Below, piece after piece: positions 18,406 through 28,901 of a DNA stretch of 64,000 nucleotides (the stretch's first letter is position 1; every line of letters begins with the position of its first letter). The notes below the pieces were generated by a model. That model was not told the origin of the DNA. It saw only the letters and a list, made by a program, of their open reading frames with translations, and did not search any database. The translations under genes and the position numbers were made by a program. The DNA comes from Polaromonas sp. (lineage in GTDB: Bacteria; Pseudomonadota; Gammaproteobacteria; Burkholderiales; Burkholderiaceae_C), in the NCBI RefSeq assembly GCF_030680935.1, contig NZ_JAUXUP010000047.1, forward strand, positions 97,198 to 161,197, read 5' to 3'.

Positions 18406-18449
18406 CAAAAATAATAGCTACGCTTTCTTTCCCAACAACGGTCCCGTAA

Positions 18450-20138
<1,689 letters not shown>

Positions 20139-20150
20139 GTATCCTTGCCT

Positions 20151-20228
20151 GAGGGCTGATCGCCGCGTTGCGGGGTCTTGTCGTACCTTTGGTACTGCCT
20201 GCGACCCCGCGCCTTGCGCTAAGCCCTC
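20151..20228. repeat. Long imperfect palindrome after groEL
   Basis: Three nested perfect stems: GAGGGCT/AGCCCTC (20151-20157 with 20222-20228), GCGGGGTC/GACCCCGC (20170-20177 with 20203-20210) and GTACC/GGTAC (20183-20187 with 20191-20195, loop TTT). It could form a 78-base hairpin in the groEL 3' mRNA. Confidence 0.7.
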
Positions 20229-20267
20229 ATGCTGCGTCCGGCGGCTGAATGGCTTCCGGACAACAAA

Positions 20268-20304
20268 CAAAAAACCCGCAGGGCGCGAGCCCTGCGGGTT
20301 TTTT
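20268..20304. terminator. Bidirectional Rho-independent terminator between groEL and the DUF805 gene
   Basis: Ten-bp stem CCCGCAGGGC/GCCCTGCGGG with loop GCGA, flanked by an A-run on the left and a T-run on the right. It can stop both groEL (plus) and the convergent DUF805 gene (minus). Confidence 0.93.
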
Positions 20305-20318
20305 CATGCGCGCTCGAA

Positions 20319-20630
20319 CTAATCGGAAGCGTCGCTGCTGCCGGGCTGAGCCCACCAGTAGATCAGCAACAGAAAACCGATAACGGTCAGCATGATCAAC
20401 TGCCACCAGCCGCTTTTGCCGATGTCGTGCAGGCGGCGGGCGCCGACCGCGAGCGCAGGCAACAGCAAGGCCAGGGACACCAGGCCAGCCACGATGTCGC
20501 CCAGCATCGAGGCGGCAATCGAGACCAGGATCTGAAACAGGAAAAACCACCAGAACTCGGGCCGCGAGGCGCGGCCGGAGAAAGTGGCGTATTTGGAAAA
20601 GCAGGTCGAGATGGCTTGACCGAAGTTCAT
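20319..20630 (-). CDS. DUF805 inner-membrane protein
   Basis: A 103-residue polytopic membrane protein of the DUF805 (YhaH/YhaI) family. The signature order is present: FSGRASRPEFWWFFLFQ near the N-terminus, two or three hydrophobic helices, then the ARRLHDIGKSGWW motif followed by another helix and a short acidic tail. The function of the family is unknown. It is preceded by an AGGAGGAG-type site and is convergent with groEL, from which a bidirectional terminator separates it. Confidence 0.88.
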   Translation of the reverse strand: MNFGQAISTCFSKYATFSGRASRPEFWWFFLFQILVSIAASMLGDIVAGLVSLALLLPALAVGARRLHDIGKSGWWQLIMLTVIGFLLLIYWWAQPGSSDASD

Positions 20631-20702
20631 GTGTTCTCCTCCTCAGGAGTGTGCAGGGCGAATTCCCCGCGTCATGATATTCGACCGCAATGACGCCCGG
20701 TT

Positions 20703-22355
20703 CTAGCGCAGTCGCTGCAGCAGGCCTGCCGTCGATCCATCGAGGCCGGCGGTATCGCCGCTTTGCAGCCGGGGTTCAATGTCCCTCGCCAGCACCTTGC
20801 CAAGTTCGACGCCCCACTGGTCAAAACTGTTGATGCCCCAGATGGCGCCACTGACAAACACGCGGTGCTCCTGCAGCGTAATCAGCGCGCCCAGGCTGGC
20901 CGGAGTCAGCTCTTCCAGCAACAAGAAGGTACTGGGACGGTTGCCGGGGAAATGTTTGTGGCCGCCCCCATCGTCCTTTCCCTGCATCAGCGCCTGCGCC
21001 TGGGCCAGCACATTGGCCAGCAATTTGTCGTTGTGCCCCGGCAGGCTGCGCGCCACCCGCTTGATGGCGACAAACTCGACCGGCACCACCTCGGTGCCCT
21101 GGTGCAGCATCTGGAAGTAGGCGTGCTGGCCGTTGGTGCCCGGTTCCCCCCAAAGCACCGGCGCCGTGGCAAACGGCAAGGCCTGGCCGTCCAGATCAAC
21201 ACGTTTGCCGTTGCTCTCCATCTCCAGCTGCTGCAAGTAGGCCGGCAGTCGGCGCAGCGCCGTGCTGTAGGGCGCAATGCTGCGGCTGCTGAAGCCGTGG
21301 AAGTTGCGGTACCAGACATCCAGCAGGCCCAGACGAACCGGCAGGTTCTGCGCCAGCGGCGTGGCGCGAAAGTGTTGGTCCATGGCGTGGGCACCGGCCA
21401 GGAAGTTCCGAAAGCCCTGCGCGCCAATGGCGATGGCCAGCGGCAGGCCAATCGCCGACCACAGTGAATAACGCCCACCGACCCAGTCCCAAAAGCCGAA
21501 ATTCGTGCTGACCCCGAAGGCGTTGGCCGCGGCCACATTGGTCGTCAACGCAGCAAAATGCCGCGCGATGTCCGTGCCGCCGTGCGCCTCGAACCACTGT
21601 TTCGCCGAAGCGGCGTTGGTCATGGTCTCGATGGTGGCGAAGGTTTTGGAAGCAATCACAAACAGCGTGTTTTGCGGTTTGAGATCTTCCAGCACACCCG
21701 CCAGCTCCTGGCCGTCGATGTTGGAGACAAAGTGCAGGCGTTTGCCTGGCTGCCGGAAAGCCTCCAGCGCCAGCACCGCCATCTGCGGGCCGAGGTCGGA
21801 ACCGCCGATGCCGATGTTCACGATATCGGTGATGGCCGCATCGGCACGCACCCGCTCCGCAAAAGCCAGCATCGCGTCCAGCGTTTCATGCACCTGGACG
21901 AGTTCATTTGCTATGTTTTCAGGAGCTGTTTGCGCCTGCTGCATAAGGGCGGGAGCCGGATTTCGCAATAGAAAGTGCATGACGGCACGGTTTTCGGTGC
22001 GGTTGATGGCGTCTCCGGCAAACATCGCGTCGCGCCGGCCCTCCAGTCCGCACTGGCGCGCCAGGTCCAGCAACAGGGTCTCGGTGGCCGCGTCGATCAG
22101 ATTTTTCGACAGGTCGGCAAACACATGGGGCGCGTCCTGGCTGAAGTCTGCAAACCGGTGGGGGTTGGCCGCAAAGGCTTCGCGCAAATCCAGCTTTTTG
22201 CCAGCTGTGGCGTACTGTGTGCGCAACGCGGCCCAGGCAGGTGTGCGGTCACAGCGGGGTCCTGAAGCCCCCACGCTTGCCACTGCGTGTGCTGCGCTGC
22301 CCCCCGAGGGGGCTGAACTTGCTCGGGGCGGCCCGTCGCTGCGTTCGGCGTTCAT
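20703..22355 (-). CDS. pgi: Glucose-6-phosphate isomerase (with two repeat-derived insertions)
   Basis: Interconverts glucose-6-phosphate and fructose-6-phosphate. Motifs are [46 protein letters not shown] and [14 protein letters not shown]. The start codon overlaps the tal stop by 4 bases. Residues about 3-30 (a Ser/Ala/Gly-rich stretch) are encoded by a copy of repeat C, after which the usual [14 protein letters not shown] begins. Residues about 133-150 ([16 protein letters not shown]) are encoded by a repeat A copy placed in a loop that varies between Pgi proteins. The frame is intact through both and catalytic segments are complete, so the enzyme is probably active. It works with zwf/hexR/tal in the same locus. 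Confidence 0.95.
   Translation of the reverse strand: MNAERSDGPPRASSAPSGGSAAHAVASVGASGPRCDRTPAWAALRTQYATAGKKLDLREAFAANPHRFADFSQDAPHVFADLSKNLIDAATETLLLDLARQCGLEGRRDAMFAGDAINRTENRAVMHFLLRNPAPALMQQAQTAPENIANELVQVHETLDAMLAFAERVRADAAITDIVNIGIGGSDLGPQMAVLALEAFRQPGKRLHFVSNIDGQELAGVLEDLKPQNTLFVIASKTFATIETMTNAASAKQWFEAHGGTDIARHFAALTTNVAAANAFGVSTNFGFWDWVGGRYSLWSAIGLPLAIAIGAQGFRNFLAGAHAMDQHFRATPLAQNLPVRLGLLDVWYRNFHGFSSRSIAPYSTALRRLPAYLQQLEMESNGKRVDLDGQALPFATAPVLWGEPGTNGQHAYFQMLHQGTEVVPVEFVAIKRVARSLPGHNDKLLANVLAQAQALMQGKDDGGGHKHFPGNRPSTFLLLEELTPASLGALITLQEHRVFVSGAIWGINSFDQWGVELGKVLARDIEPRLQSGDTAGLDGSTAGLLQRLR
21907..21957 (+). repeat. Repeat A copy 4, inside pgi
   Basis: TTTGCTATG, then AGGAGCTGTTTGCGCC, then GCATAAGGGCGGGAGCC. 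It is antisense to pgi and in frame, encoding about residues 133-150. Confidence 0.85.
22266..22347 (+). repeat. Repeat C copy 1, inside the 5' end of pgi
   Basis: Blocks GCCCCCACGCTTGCCACT, GCGTGTGCTGCGCTGCCC, CCCGAGGGGGCTGA and CGGGGCGGCCC. A diverged second copy in the opposite direction lies at 27902-27974. Here it is in frame just after the pgi start codon. Confidence 0.8.
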
Positions 22356-23299
22356 GCGGCCAGCATCAGCTTTTCAAGCTTGACGGCGTCCGCTGCAAAC
22401 GCGCGTATGCCCTCTGCCAGTTTCTCGGTGGCCATCGCATCTTCATTCAGGGCGTAGCGGAAGGTCACTTCGTCAAAATTGGCGGCCGGCAGCTGCAGCG
22501 CCTGGGCGGCTTTCGCGTTCAGCGCCGGCTGCAGCGGCGCGTCGCTGGCGGCCAGCTGGGCCAGCAGCTCCGGGCTGATGGTCAGCAGGTCGCAACCGGC
22601 CAGTGCAGTGATCTGGCCGATGTTGCGAAAACTCGCCCCCATGACCTCGGTGGCGATGCCGAAATGTTTGTAATGGTTGTAGATCTGGTGCACCGACTGA
22701 ACACCGGGATCGTTGGCGCCAGTTTTCCCAGCTTCGTCCCAAGCCGAACCGGATGATTTTTTGTACCAGTCGTATATGCGGCCGACAAAAGGCGAAATCA
22801 GCTGCACCTTCGCCTGCCCGCAGGCCACCGCCTGGCAAAACGAAAACAGCAGGGTCAGGTTGGTGTGGATACCACGGTCTTCCAGCCGGCGGGCTGCTTC
22901 AATGCCTTCCCAGGTCGCGGCCACCTTGATCAGCACGCGGTCGATGTGGATGCCCTCGGCCTCGTACAGCTCGATGATGCGCTCGCCGCGCGTGAAAGTC
23001 CCGTTACTGTCAAAACTCAGTCGCGCGTCGACTTCGGTCGATACGCGACCAGGAATGATGGACAGGATTTCGCAACCGAAACGTACCAGCAGGCGGTCCA
23101 TGGTTTCGTCCAGCGCCCGGCCGCGGAATTCGGCCATGGTTTCCGCCAGCAGCGGCCGGTACTCGGGCTTTTGCACCGCCTTGAGGATCAGCGAAGGGTT
23201 GGTGGTCGCGTCCTGCGGCTTGAAGGCATCGAGTTGTTTGAAGTCGCCAGTGTCGGCAACCACCGTGGTGAACTGTTTGAGCGCTTCGAGTTGGTTCAT
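22352..23299 (-). CDS. tal: Transaldolase
   Basis: Pentose-phosphate pathway enzyme that transfers a dihydroxyacetone unit between sugar phosphates. The 315-residue class I form begins [20 protein letters not shown], with [12 protein letters not shown], the Schiff-base lysine segment [20 protein letters not shown], and [35 protein letters not shown]. The ATG at 23299 matches the family N-terminus; the longer in-frame reading runs across the operator region. It is translationally coupled to pgi and divergent from zwf, with the palindromic operator between. Confidence 0.96.
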   Translation of the reverse strand: MNQLEALKQFTTVVADTGDFKQLDAFKPQDATTNPSLILKAVQKPEYRPLLAETMAEFRGRALDETMDRLLVRFGCEILSIIPGRVSTEVDARLSFDSNGTFTRGERIIELYEAEGIHIDRVLIKVAATWEGIEAARRLEDRGIHTNLTLLFSFCQAVACGQAKVQLISPFVGRIYDWYKKSSGSAWDEAGKTGANDPGVQSVHQIYNHYKHFGIATEVMGASFRNIGQITALAGCDLLTISPELLAQLAASDAPLQPALNAKAAQALQLPAANFDEVTFRYALNEDAMATEKLAEGIRAFAADAVKLEKLMLAA

Positions 23300-23368
23300 T
23301 GCGCGAGTGTAAGGTGAGCGCAGCGCGTGCACTGTCAGATCAGGGGCCGATTGAGTTACCATTATGTC

Positions 23369-23389
23369 AATAAAGTATGAAACTTTATT
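23369..23389. promoter_or_regulatory. Candidate HexR operator between tal-pgi and zwf-hexR
   Basis: Perfect 8-5-8 inverted repeat AATAAAGT, ATGAA, ACTTTATT, the only strong palindrome in the 117-base divergent intergenic region. hexR is the second gene of the operon on the right, so a shared auto-regulated operator is likely. Exact consensus agreement was not tested. Confidence 0.6.
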
Positions 23390-23416
23390 ACACAGCAGCT
23401 TCAATGATTGGGAAAC

Positions 23417-24883
23417 ATGAGCTTTGACCTGGTTCTGTTTGGCGGTACTGGCGACCTCACCTGGCGCAAGCTGCTGCCCGCCTTGTTCCAGGCCTTCCGG
23501 CACGGCTCGCTACCCGGTGATGGCCGGATTGTGGGTGTTGGCCGGGACGCCATGACAGATGCCCAATACCGTGAGTTGATCCGTTCACGTTTTGACGGCG
23601 TGGAACTGGCCAAACGTCCCACCGGGGATGAATTTGAGCGGTTCGCCGCCTTGTTGCACTACCTGAAAATGGATCTGGCCCGGCCGGACGACTACGCCCG
23701 GCTGGCCGAAACCCTGCAATCCCGTCAGGCAGACACCGTCGTGATGTACCTGGCCACTGCGCCCGGTCTGTTTCAGGGAATTTGCGAAAACATGGCCGCC
23801 GTCGGGCTCAATGGCCCACAAACCCGCGTGGTACTGGAAAAACCGCTGGGCCACGATCTCGCGTCCAACCGGGCCATCAATGAAGCGGTGCTTCGTGTGC
23901 TCCCGGAAAACCAGATTTTCCGCATCGACCACTACCTCGGCAAACCCTCGGTGCAAAACCTGTTTGCAATGCGTTTTGGCAACTCGCTGTTTGAACCGCT
24001 GTGGCGGCGTGAAACCATTGCCAACATCCAGATCACGATTTCCGAAGAACTGGGTGTTGAGAAACGCGGCGCCTTCTACGACAGCACCGGTGCACTGCGC
24101 GACATGGTACAAAACCACGCGCTCCAATTGCTGTGTGCGATTGGCATGGAGCCACCGATCAACGCCCACGCCGATGCCATCCGCGACGAAAAGCTCAAGG
24201 TGCTGCGATCGCTCAAGCCATGGACACCAGAGACGCTCAAGCAACATGTGATTCGCGGTCAGTACGCCGCCGGCAACATCAATGGCGAAGCAGTGCCGGC
24301 TTACCTGCAGGAAAGCGGCGTCGACCCCCATAGCCGGACCGAAACCTTTGTAGCGCTGCGCGCCGAGATTGCCAACTGGCGCTGGGCCGGCGTGCCTTTT
24401 TACATACGCACCGGCAAACGGCTGGCCGACCGCGATGCACACATCGAGGTGAACTTTCGCCCCACACCGCATGCCATTTTCAAGTCGCCTCAGGGTGCAG
24501 GCAACCGGCTGGTGATCAACCTTCAGCCGAAAGACGGCCTGGAACTGCACCTCCTGGCCCAGGGTCAGGACAAGCGCACCGGGCCGCGCACGGCCAGCCA
24601 GACGCTGGCGCCGGTGCAGCTTGATCTGGACTTTGACAAACGTTTTGGTACCGAACGCGTGGGCGCCTATGAGCGCCTGCTGCTCGACGTGATTGACGGG
24701 CGCCTGAATCTGTTTGTGCGCAGCGACGAACAGGAAGAAGCATGGCGCTGGGTCGAACCCATCCTCGACGCATGGCAACACGATACCGCCGGTCCCAGGC
24801 CGTATACGGCGGGAACCTGGGGGCCCAGTGCATCGAGCGGCATGATTGCCAAAGACGGCTACTGCTGGAGCGAGGAGTGTTAG
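23417..24883 (+). CDS. zwf: Glucose-6-phosphate 1-dehydrogenase
   Basis: Oxidises glucose-6-phosphate to 6-phosphogluconolactone with NAD(P)+, the entry to the pentose-phosphate and Entner-Doudoroff routes. The 488-residue product shows the Rossmann motif [15 protein letters not shown], the catalytic [13 protein letters not shown] and the coenzyme/substrate segments [10 protein letters not shown] and [10 protein letters not shown]. The ATG at 23417 gives the family start [10 protein letters not shown]. The stop overlaps the hexR GTG start by 7 bases. Expression is probably governed by the palindrome 28 bases upstream. Confidence 0.97.
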   Translation: MSFDLVLFGGTGDLTWRKLLPALFQAFRHGSLPGDGRIVGVGRDAMTDAQYRELIRSRFDGVELAKRPTGDEFERFAALLHYLKMDLARPDDYARLAETLQSRQADTVVMYLATAPGLFQGICENMAAVGLNGPQTRVVLEKPLGHDLASNRAINEAVLRVLPENQIFRIDHYLGKPSVQNLFAMRFGNSLFEPLWRRETIANIQITISEELGVEKRGAFYDSTGALRDMVQNHALQLLCAIGMEPPINAHADAIRDEKLKVLRSLKPWTPETLKQHVIRGQYAAGNINGEAVPAYLQESGVDPHSRTETFVALRAEIANWRWAGVPFYIRTGKRLADRDAHIEVNFRPTPHAIFKSPQGAGNRLVINLQPKDGLELHLLAQGQDKRTGPRTASQTLAPVQLDLDFDKRFGTERVGAYERLLLDVIDGRLNLFVRSDEQEEAWRWVEPILDAWQHDTAGPRPYTAGTWGPSASSGMIAKDGYCWSEEC

Positions 24884-25725
24884 ACCGCATCAAGGCCTGC
24901 CTGCCCTCACTGGCACCGGCCGAGCAACGCGTGGCACTGCTGCTGCTGAGCGACGCGCGGGCTTTTGCCAGTCTGCCGGTGACCGAGCTGGCGGCGCGGG
25001 CGCATGTCAGCAAACCCACTGTTATCCGTTTTTGTCGCAGTGTCGGTTACGACGGCTTGTCGGACTTCAAACTCAAGCTGGCTGGCAATGTCAGCGAAGG
25101 TGTGCCTTTCATTCACCGCAGTGTGGATGCAGATGACAAAACCGCCGATGTCATGGTCAAGGTGATCGACAACACGGTGGCCGCCTTTCTGAAGTACCGC
25201 AATGACGCGAGCTCGGCGCTGATCGAAAAAGCTGCGCTGGCTCTGGTGGCGGCCTGCAACCAGGGCCGACGTATCGAGTTTTTCGGGGTCGGCAACTCCG
25301 GCATCGTTGCGCAGGATGCGCAGCACAAATTTTTTCGCCTCGGCGTGCATGCCATCGCCTACAGCGACGGGCACATGCAAGTCATGAGCGCTTCCCTGCT
25401 CAGGCCGGGTGATTGCGTGGTGATCATCTCCAACTCGGGGCGCACGCGCGACCTGCTGGATGCGGAAGGCATTGCGCGCAAAAACGGTGCCACCACCATC
25501 GTGATTACAGCCAGCGGCTCACCACTGGCTTCCGCAGGGCACATCCATCTGGCCGCCGACCACCCCGAAGGTTATGACCGATACAGCCCCATGGTCTCGC
25601 GATTGCTGCACCTGATGGTGATCGACATCCTGGCGACGACGGTAGCCTTGCGCATTGGCGGTGACAAGGTGCAGCCACTGCTCAAGGAGATGAAGAACAA
25701 TTTGCGGAGCAAGCGGTACGCTTGA
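24877..25725 (+). CDS. hexR: HexR-type transcriptional regulator (RpiR family)
   Basis: A 282-residue regulator with an N-terminal RpiR helix-turn-helix (LAARAHVSKPTVIRFCRSVGYDGLSDFKLKLA) and a C-terminal SIS sugar-phosphate-binding domain (RIEFFGVGNSGIVAQDAQHKF, VVIISNSGRTRDLLDA). HexR proteins repress glucose-catabolic genes and release DNA on binding 2-keto-3-deoxy-6-phosphogluconate. The GTG start at 24877 is preceded by a GGAG-rich site and lies inside the end of zwf, so the genes are coupled. Position beside zwf and the tal-pgi operon supports the HexR assignment over other RpiR members. Confidence 0.93.
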   Translation: MLDRIKACLPSLAPAEQRVALLLLSDARAFASLPVTELAARAHVSKPTVIRFCRSVGYDGLSDFKLKLAGNVSEGVPFIHRSVDADDKTADVMVKVIDNTVAAFLKYRNDASSALIEKAALALVAACNQGRRIEFFGVGNSGIVAQDAQHKFFRLGVHAIAYSDGHMQVMSASLLRPGDCVVIISNSGRTRDLLDAEGIARKNGATTIVITASGSPLASAGHIHLAADHPEGYDRYSPMVSRLLHLMVIDILATTVALRIGGDKVQPLLKEMKNNLRSKRYA

Positions 25726-25746
25726 ACTGCCTGGCGGTGTTCCCGG

Positions 25747-25766
25747 CCCCAGCCCGACGGCTGGGG
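25747..25766. other. Hairpin after hexR
   Basis: CCCCAGCC, loop CGAC, GGCTGGGG: a perfect 8-bp stem without a T-run. It sits between the convergent hexR and ABC operons and may protect or end transcripts. Confidence 0.45.
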
Positions 25767-25828
25767 CATGAGTACGGGCGCGGGAGGCGATGGTGATCTC
25801 CGCCGCCCATCACCTGACAATAGAATAA

Positions 25829-25878
25829 GCCTCCAGCCCTTATGCAGATTGAGCAAGTAGCTATAAAAACAATAGCAA
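25829..25878 (-). repeat. Repeat A copy 5, abutting the dppF stop codon
   Basis: On the minus strand it reads TTGCTATTG, then TATAGCTACTTGC, then GCATAAGGGCTGGAGGC. The dppF stop TAG is immediately in front of TTGCTATT with no base between. Confidence 0.88.
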
Positions 25879-26880
25879 CTAGATTCTGCCCTCTTCCACC
25901 GCATGGCATGCAATCTTCACGCCCCGGATGTTGAGCAGTTGCGGGCGCTCGGCGCGGCAGCGGTCGTTGACGTGCGGGCAGCGCGGGTGGAAGGTGCAAC
26001 CCGTCGGGGGGCTCAAGGGGTTGGGCACCTCGCCCTGCACCGGTGTGCGGTCACGGCCGGTGTCGTGCATCTTCGGAATTGCGTCCAGCAGCATGCGCGT
26101 GTAGGGGTGCAACGGGCTGGAAAACAAGGTTTGTTTGTCGGCCAGCTCAACCAGACGGCCCAGGTACATCACGCCCACCTGGTCGCTGACGTGACGCACT
26201 ACTGCCAGATTGTGCGAGATGAACAGGTAAGTCAGGCCGCGCTCTTGCTGCAGATCCTTCATGATGTTGAGCACCTGTGCCTGCACGCTCACGTCCAGCG
26301 CCGAGGTGGGCTCGTCACACACCAGAAACTCGGGCTCTGTGGCCAGCGCGCGGGCAATCGAGATTCGCTGGCGCTGGCCGCCCGAAAACTGGTGCGGGTA
26401 TTTTGGCCCGTCCAGCGGGCTCAGGCCGACCGACTTCAGCAGCTCGCCCACGCGCGCCTTGAGTTCAACTTCGTCGGTAATCAGGCCATGCTCGCGCAGC
26501 GGCTCGCCCACAATGTCTTCCACTATCCAGCGCGGGTTCAGGCTGGCGTACGGATCCTGGAAAATCATCTGAATCCGACGCCGCAGCTTGCGGCCTTGCG
26601 GCGTCTTGAATGCGGCGTGTGCGTCCTGCCCGTCAAAGGTCAGGCCGCCACGCGTTGGTTCGTACAAACCCACCAACAGGCGCGCCACCGTGCTTTTACC
26701 GCAGCCAGACTCGCCAACCAACGCCAGGGTCTTGCCTTTTTCGATCTCGAAGCTCACGCCATCGACAGCGTTCAGCATCAACCGCGGCTTGCCTTCAATG
26801 ACCCGGTTGAGCCAGGGTGGGGAAACATCAAAAGTTTTGGCCAGGTCGTGTGCCTGAACCAGAGGGCCGGCGGCGATCAT
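25879..26880 (-). CDS. dppF: Oligopeptide/dipeptide ABC transporter ATP-binding protein (DppF/OppF-like)
   Basis: Second ATPase of the peptide-type ABC importer, 333 residues from ATG 26880, which overlaps the dppD stop by 4 bases. Walker A is GESGCGKST, Q-loop FQDPYASLNP, ABC signature QFSGGQRQRISIARAL, Walker B FLVCDEPTSALD and switch histidine ISHNLA. A C-terminal Cys-containing oligopeptide-transporter domain (TGCTFHPRCPHVNDRC) is typical of Dpp/Opp ATPases. It is the last gene of the seven-gene operon and its stop codon touches repeat A copy 5. Confidence 0.93.
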   Translation of the reverse strand: MIAAGPLVQAHDLAKTFDVSPPWLNRVIEGKPRLMLNAVDGVSFEIEKGKTLALVGESGCGKSTVARLLVGLYEPTRGGLTFDGQDAHAAFKTPQGRKLRRRIQMIFQDPYASLNPRWIVEDIVGEPLREHGLITDEVELKARVGELLKSVGLSPLDGPKYPHQFSGGQRQRISIARALATEPEFLVCDEPTSALDVSVQAQVLNIMKDLQQERGLTYLFISHNLAVVRHVSDQVGVMYLGRLVELADKQTLFSSPLHPYTRMLLDAIPKMHDTGRDRTPVQGEVPNPLSPPTGCTFHPRCPHVNDRCRAERPQLLNIRGVKIACHAVEEGRI

Positions 26881-27854
26881 GCGGCGACTCCCACTGGAAG
26901 ATCGTGCAGCCAGCATGCGGCGCGGGTCGCGCCCGCAGGCAGCAGACCAGGTCTTTCATGACGGCAGCGGTCAAACACCTGGGGGCAGCGCGGGTTGTAG
27001 GCGCAGCCGGTCGGAATGGCGTTCAGGCGCGGCATCGCGCCGTCGATCTGGTTGAGCCGCTCACGGTCCATGGTGATGTCCGGAATCGCGGCCATCAGGC
27101 CTGCGGTGTAGGGGTGCGCGGGATGATTGATCACTTCATGCACCGGGCCGATCTCGGCAATACGTCCTGCATACATCACAGCCACACGGTCACAGGTCTC
27201 GGCGATCACGCCCATGTCGTGGGTGATCAGCATCACGGCGGCGCCGCGTTTTTTGCAGATGTTTTTCAGCAGCATGATGATCTGCGCCTGGATTGACACA
27301 TCGAGCGCGGTCGTTGGCTCGTCCGCCACAATCAGTTTGGGCTCGGCGGCCAGCGCCAGGGCAATCACCACACGCTGGCGCATACCCCCGGAGAACTGGT
27401 GCGGAAAGTGCTCCATACGCTGCTCGGCAGCCGGAATGCCGGTGTCCTCCAGCAAGGAAATGGCGCGCTGGCGCGCTTCAGCGTTGCTCACTGGCAAATG
27501 CGCCTGGATGGTCTCCATCAATTGCCGGCCTACCGAATACAGCGGGTTCAGAGATGTCAGCGGGTCCTGGAAAATGGCGCCAATCTTGCGTCCGCGGATA
27601 TGCCGCATTTCTTCATAGGCCAGGTTGTCGATGCGCTGACCCTCAAGCAAAATTTCCCCGCCGCCTATCCGCCCCGGTGGCTCGAGCAAACCGATGATGG
27701 CAGCGCCGGTCAGCGATTTGCCGGCCCCCGATTCACCGACCACCCCGAGAATTTCACCGGGCGCAATCTCAAATGAAATATCGTCCAGCGCGCGCAGGGT
27801 ACCGCGGCGGCCAGGGAACTCGACGATCAGATTCTTGACTTGTAAAAGACTCAT
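26877..27854 (-). CDS. dppD: Oligopeptide/dipeptide ABC transporter ATP-binding protein (DppD/OppD-like)
   Basis: First ATPase of the importer, 325 residues. Walker A GESGAGKSL, Q-loop FQDPLTSLNP, signature QFSGGMRQRVVIALAL, Walker B LIVADEPTTALD, switch histidine ITHDMG and the C-terminal GCAYNPRCPQVFDRC iron-sulfur-like cysteine cluster of Opp/Dpp ATPases. It pairs with DppF to energise permeases DppB and DppC. About 125 bases separate it from dppC, filled mainly by repeat C copy 2. Confidence 0.93.
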   Translation of the reverse strand: MSLLQVKNLIVEFPGRRGTLRALDDISFEIAPGEILGVVGESGAGKSLTGAAIIGLLEPPGRIGGGEILLEGQRIDNLAYEEMRHIRGRKIGAIFQDPLTSLNPLYSVGRQLMETIQAHLPVSNAEARQRAISLLEDTGIPAAEQRMEHFPHQFSGGMRQRVVIALALAAEPKLIVADEPTTALDVSIQAQIIMLLKNICKKRGAAVMLITHDMGVIAETCDRVAVMYAGRIAEIGPVHEVINHPAHPYTAGLMAAIPDITMDRERLNQIDGAMPRLNAIPTGCAYNPRCPQVFDRCRHERPGLLPAGATRAACWLHDLPVGVAA

Positions 27855-27901
27855 TGGGGTATCTCAATCACCGAGGCAAAAGCGTACGGACAGGTTTTTT
27901 T

Positions 27902-27974
27902 CGCTGGGCGGCCCCAAGGGGACATGCACCCTCTCGAGGGGCAGCGAAGTACACACAGTGACACGGGCGGGGCC
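27902..27974 (-). repeat. Repeat C copy 2, between dppC and dppD
   Basis: On the minus strand it shows the same block order as copy 1 in pgi: GTGTCACTGTGTGTACTTCG, then CTGCCCCTCGAGAGGGTG, then TTGGGGCCGCCCAGCG. It is diverged from copy 1 but collinear with it. Confidence 0.7.
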
Positions 27975-27980
27975 ATCTCT

Positions 27981-28892
27981 TCAGCGCAAGCGCGGATTAA
28001 GCGCATCGCGCAGCCAGTCGCCAAGTAAATTGACGCTCAGCGAAATTGTCACCAGCATGGCGCCCGGAAACACCGTTATCCACCATTCACCGGAAAACAG
28101 GTAATCGTTGCCGATGCGGATCAGCGTGCCCAGCGAAGGCGAAGTGGGCGGCGCGCCCACACCCAGAAAGGACAAGGTCGCCTCGGTGATGATCGCTGTC
28201 GCCACCTGAATGGTGGCCAACACCAGCACTGGGCCCATCACATTGGGCAACACATGGCGGCGCATGATGCGCAGCGGCGTGACCCCGGTGACGCGTGCGG
28301 CCTGGACATACTCCTTGTTGCGTTCCACCAGGGTGGAGCCGCGCACGGTTCTGGCGTACTGGACCCAGCCCGTGAGTGTGATGGAAATGATCAGCACCCC
28401 CAGCGCCAGCGAATCCTGCGCGTTGGGAAAAAGCGCCCGCCCAACCCCGGCAATCAGCAGCGCCACCAAAATGGCCGGAAAAGAAAGCATCACGTCGCAA
28501 AGGCGCATCAGGGTCGAGTCAATCCAGCCACCGTAGAACCCGGCCAGCAAACCCATGCCGACACCGAACACGACAGAGAGGATCACCGAGGCAAAACCCA
28601 CCGCCAGGGACACGCGGGCGCCATACATCAGGGCAGACAGAATGTCCCGCCCCTGGTCGTCAGTGCCCAGCAGGTACTTGCTTGAACCCTCGGCCGACCA
28701 GGCCGGTGGCAGGCGGGCATCGCTCAGTTCGAGCGTCGTCAGGTCGAAGGGGTTGTGCGGGGCCACAAAGCCCGCAAACACCGAACAAAAAATACAGATC
28801 AGGGCGACCGCAGCTGCAGCCATCGCCACCGGGGAGGTGCGAAAGCTGTAGCCGATATCGCCGTCCCACATCCGGGATAGCGCGTTTGTCAT
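27981..28892 (-). CDS. dppC: Peptide-type ABC transporter permease (DppC-like)
   Basis: Inner-membrane permease of 303 residues with the N-terminal OppC_N segment and six predicted helices. The EAA coupling motif is seen in EYVQAARVTGVTPLRIMRRHVLPN. The sequence GTDDQGRDILSALMYGARVSL is typical of DppC/OppC proteins. It forms the channel with DppB. Only 9 bases separate it from the preceding binding-protein gene on the same strand. Confidence 0.93.
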   Translation of the reverse strand: MTNALSRMWDGDIGYSFRTSPVAMAAAAVALICIFCSVFAGFVAPHNPFDLTTLELSDARLPPAWSAEGSSKYLLGTDDQGRDILSALMYGARVSLAVGFASVILSVVFGVGMGLLAGFYGGWIDSTLMRLCDVMLSFPAILVALLIAGVGRALFPNAQDSLALGVLIISITLTGWVQYARTVRGSTLVERNKEYVQAARVTGVTPLRIMRRHVLPNVMGPVLVLATIQVATAIITEATLSFLGVGAPPTSPSLGTLIRIGNDYLFSGEWWITVFPGAMLVTISLSVNLLGDWLRDALNPRLR

Positions 28893-28901
28893 GGCACCCG
28901 C

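Noticed and set aside
18405..18430. A further repeat A fragment (AATAGCTACGC) upstream of groEL
   Set aside because: Only about ten bases match and the palindrome and ATAAGGG block are missing.
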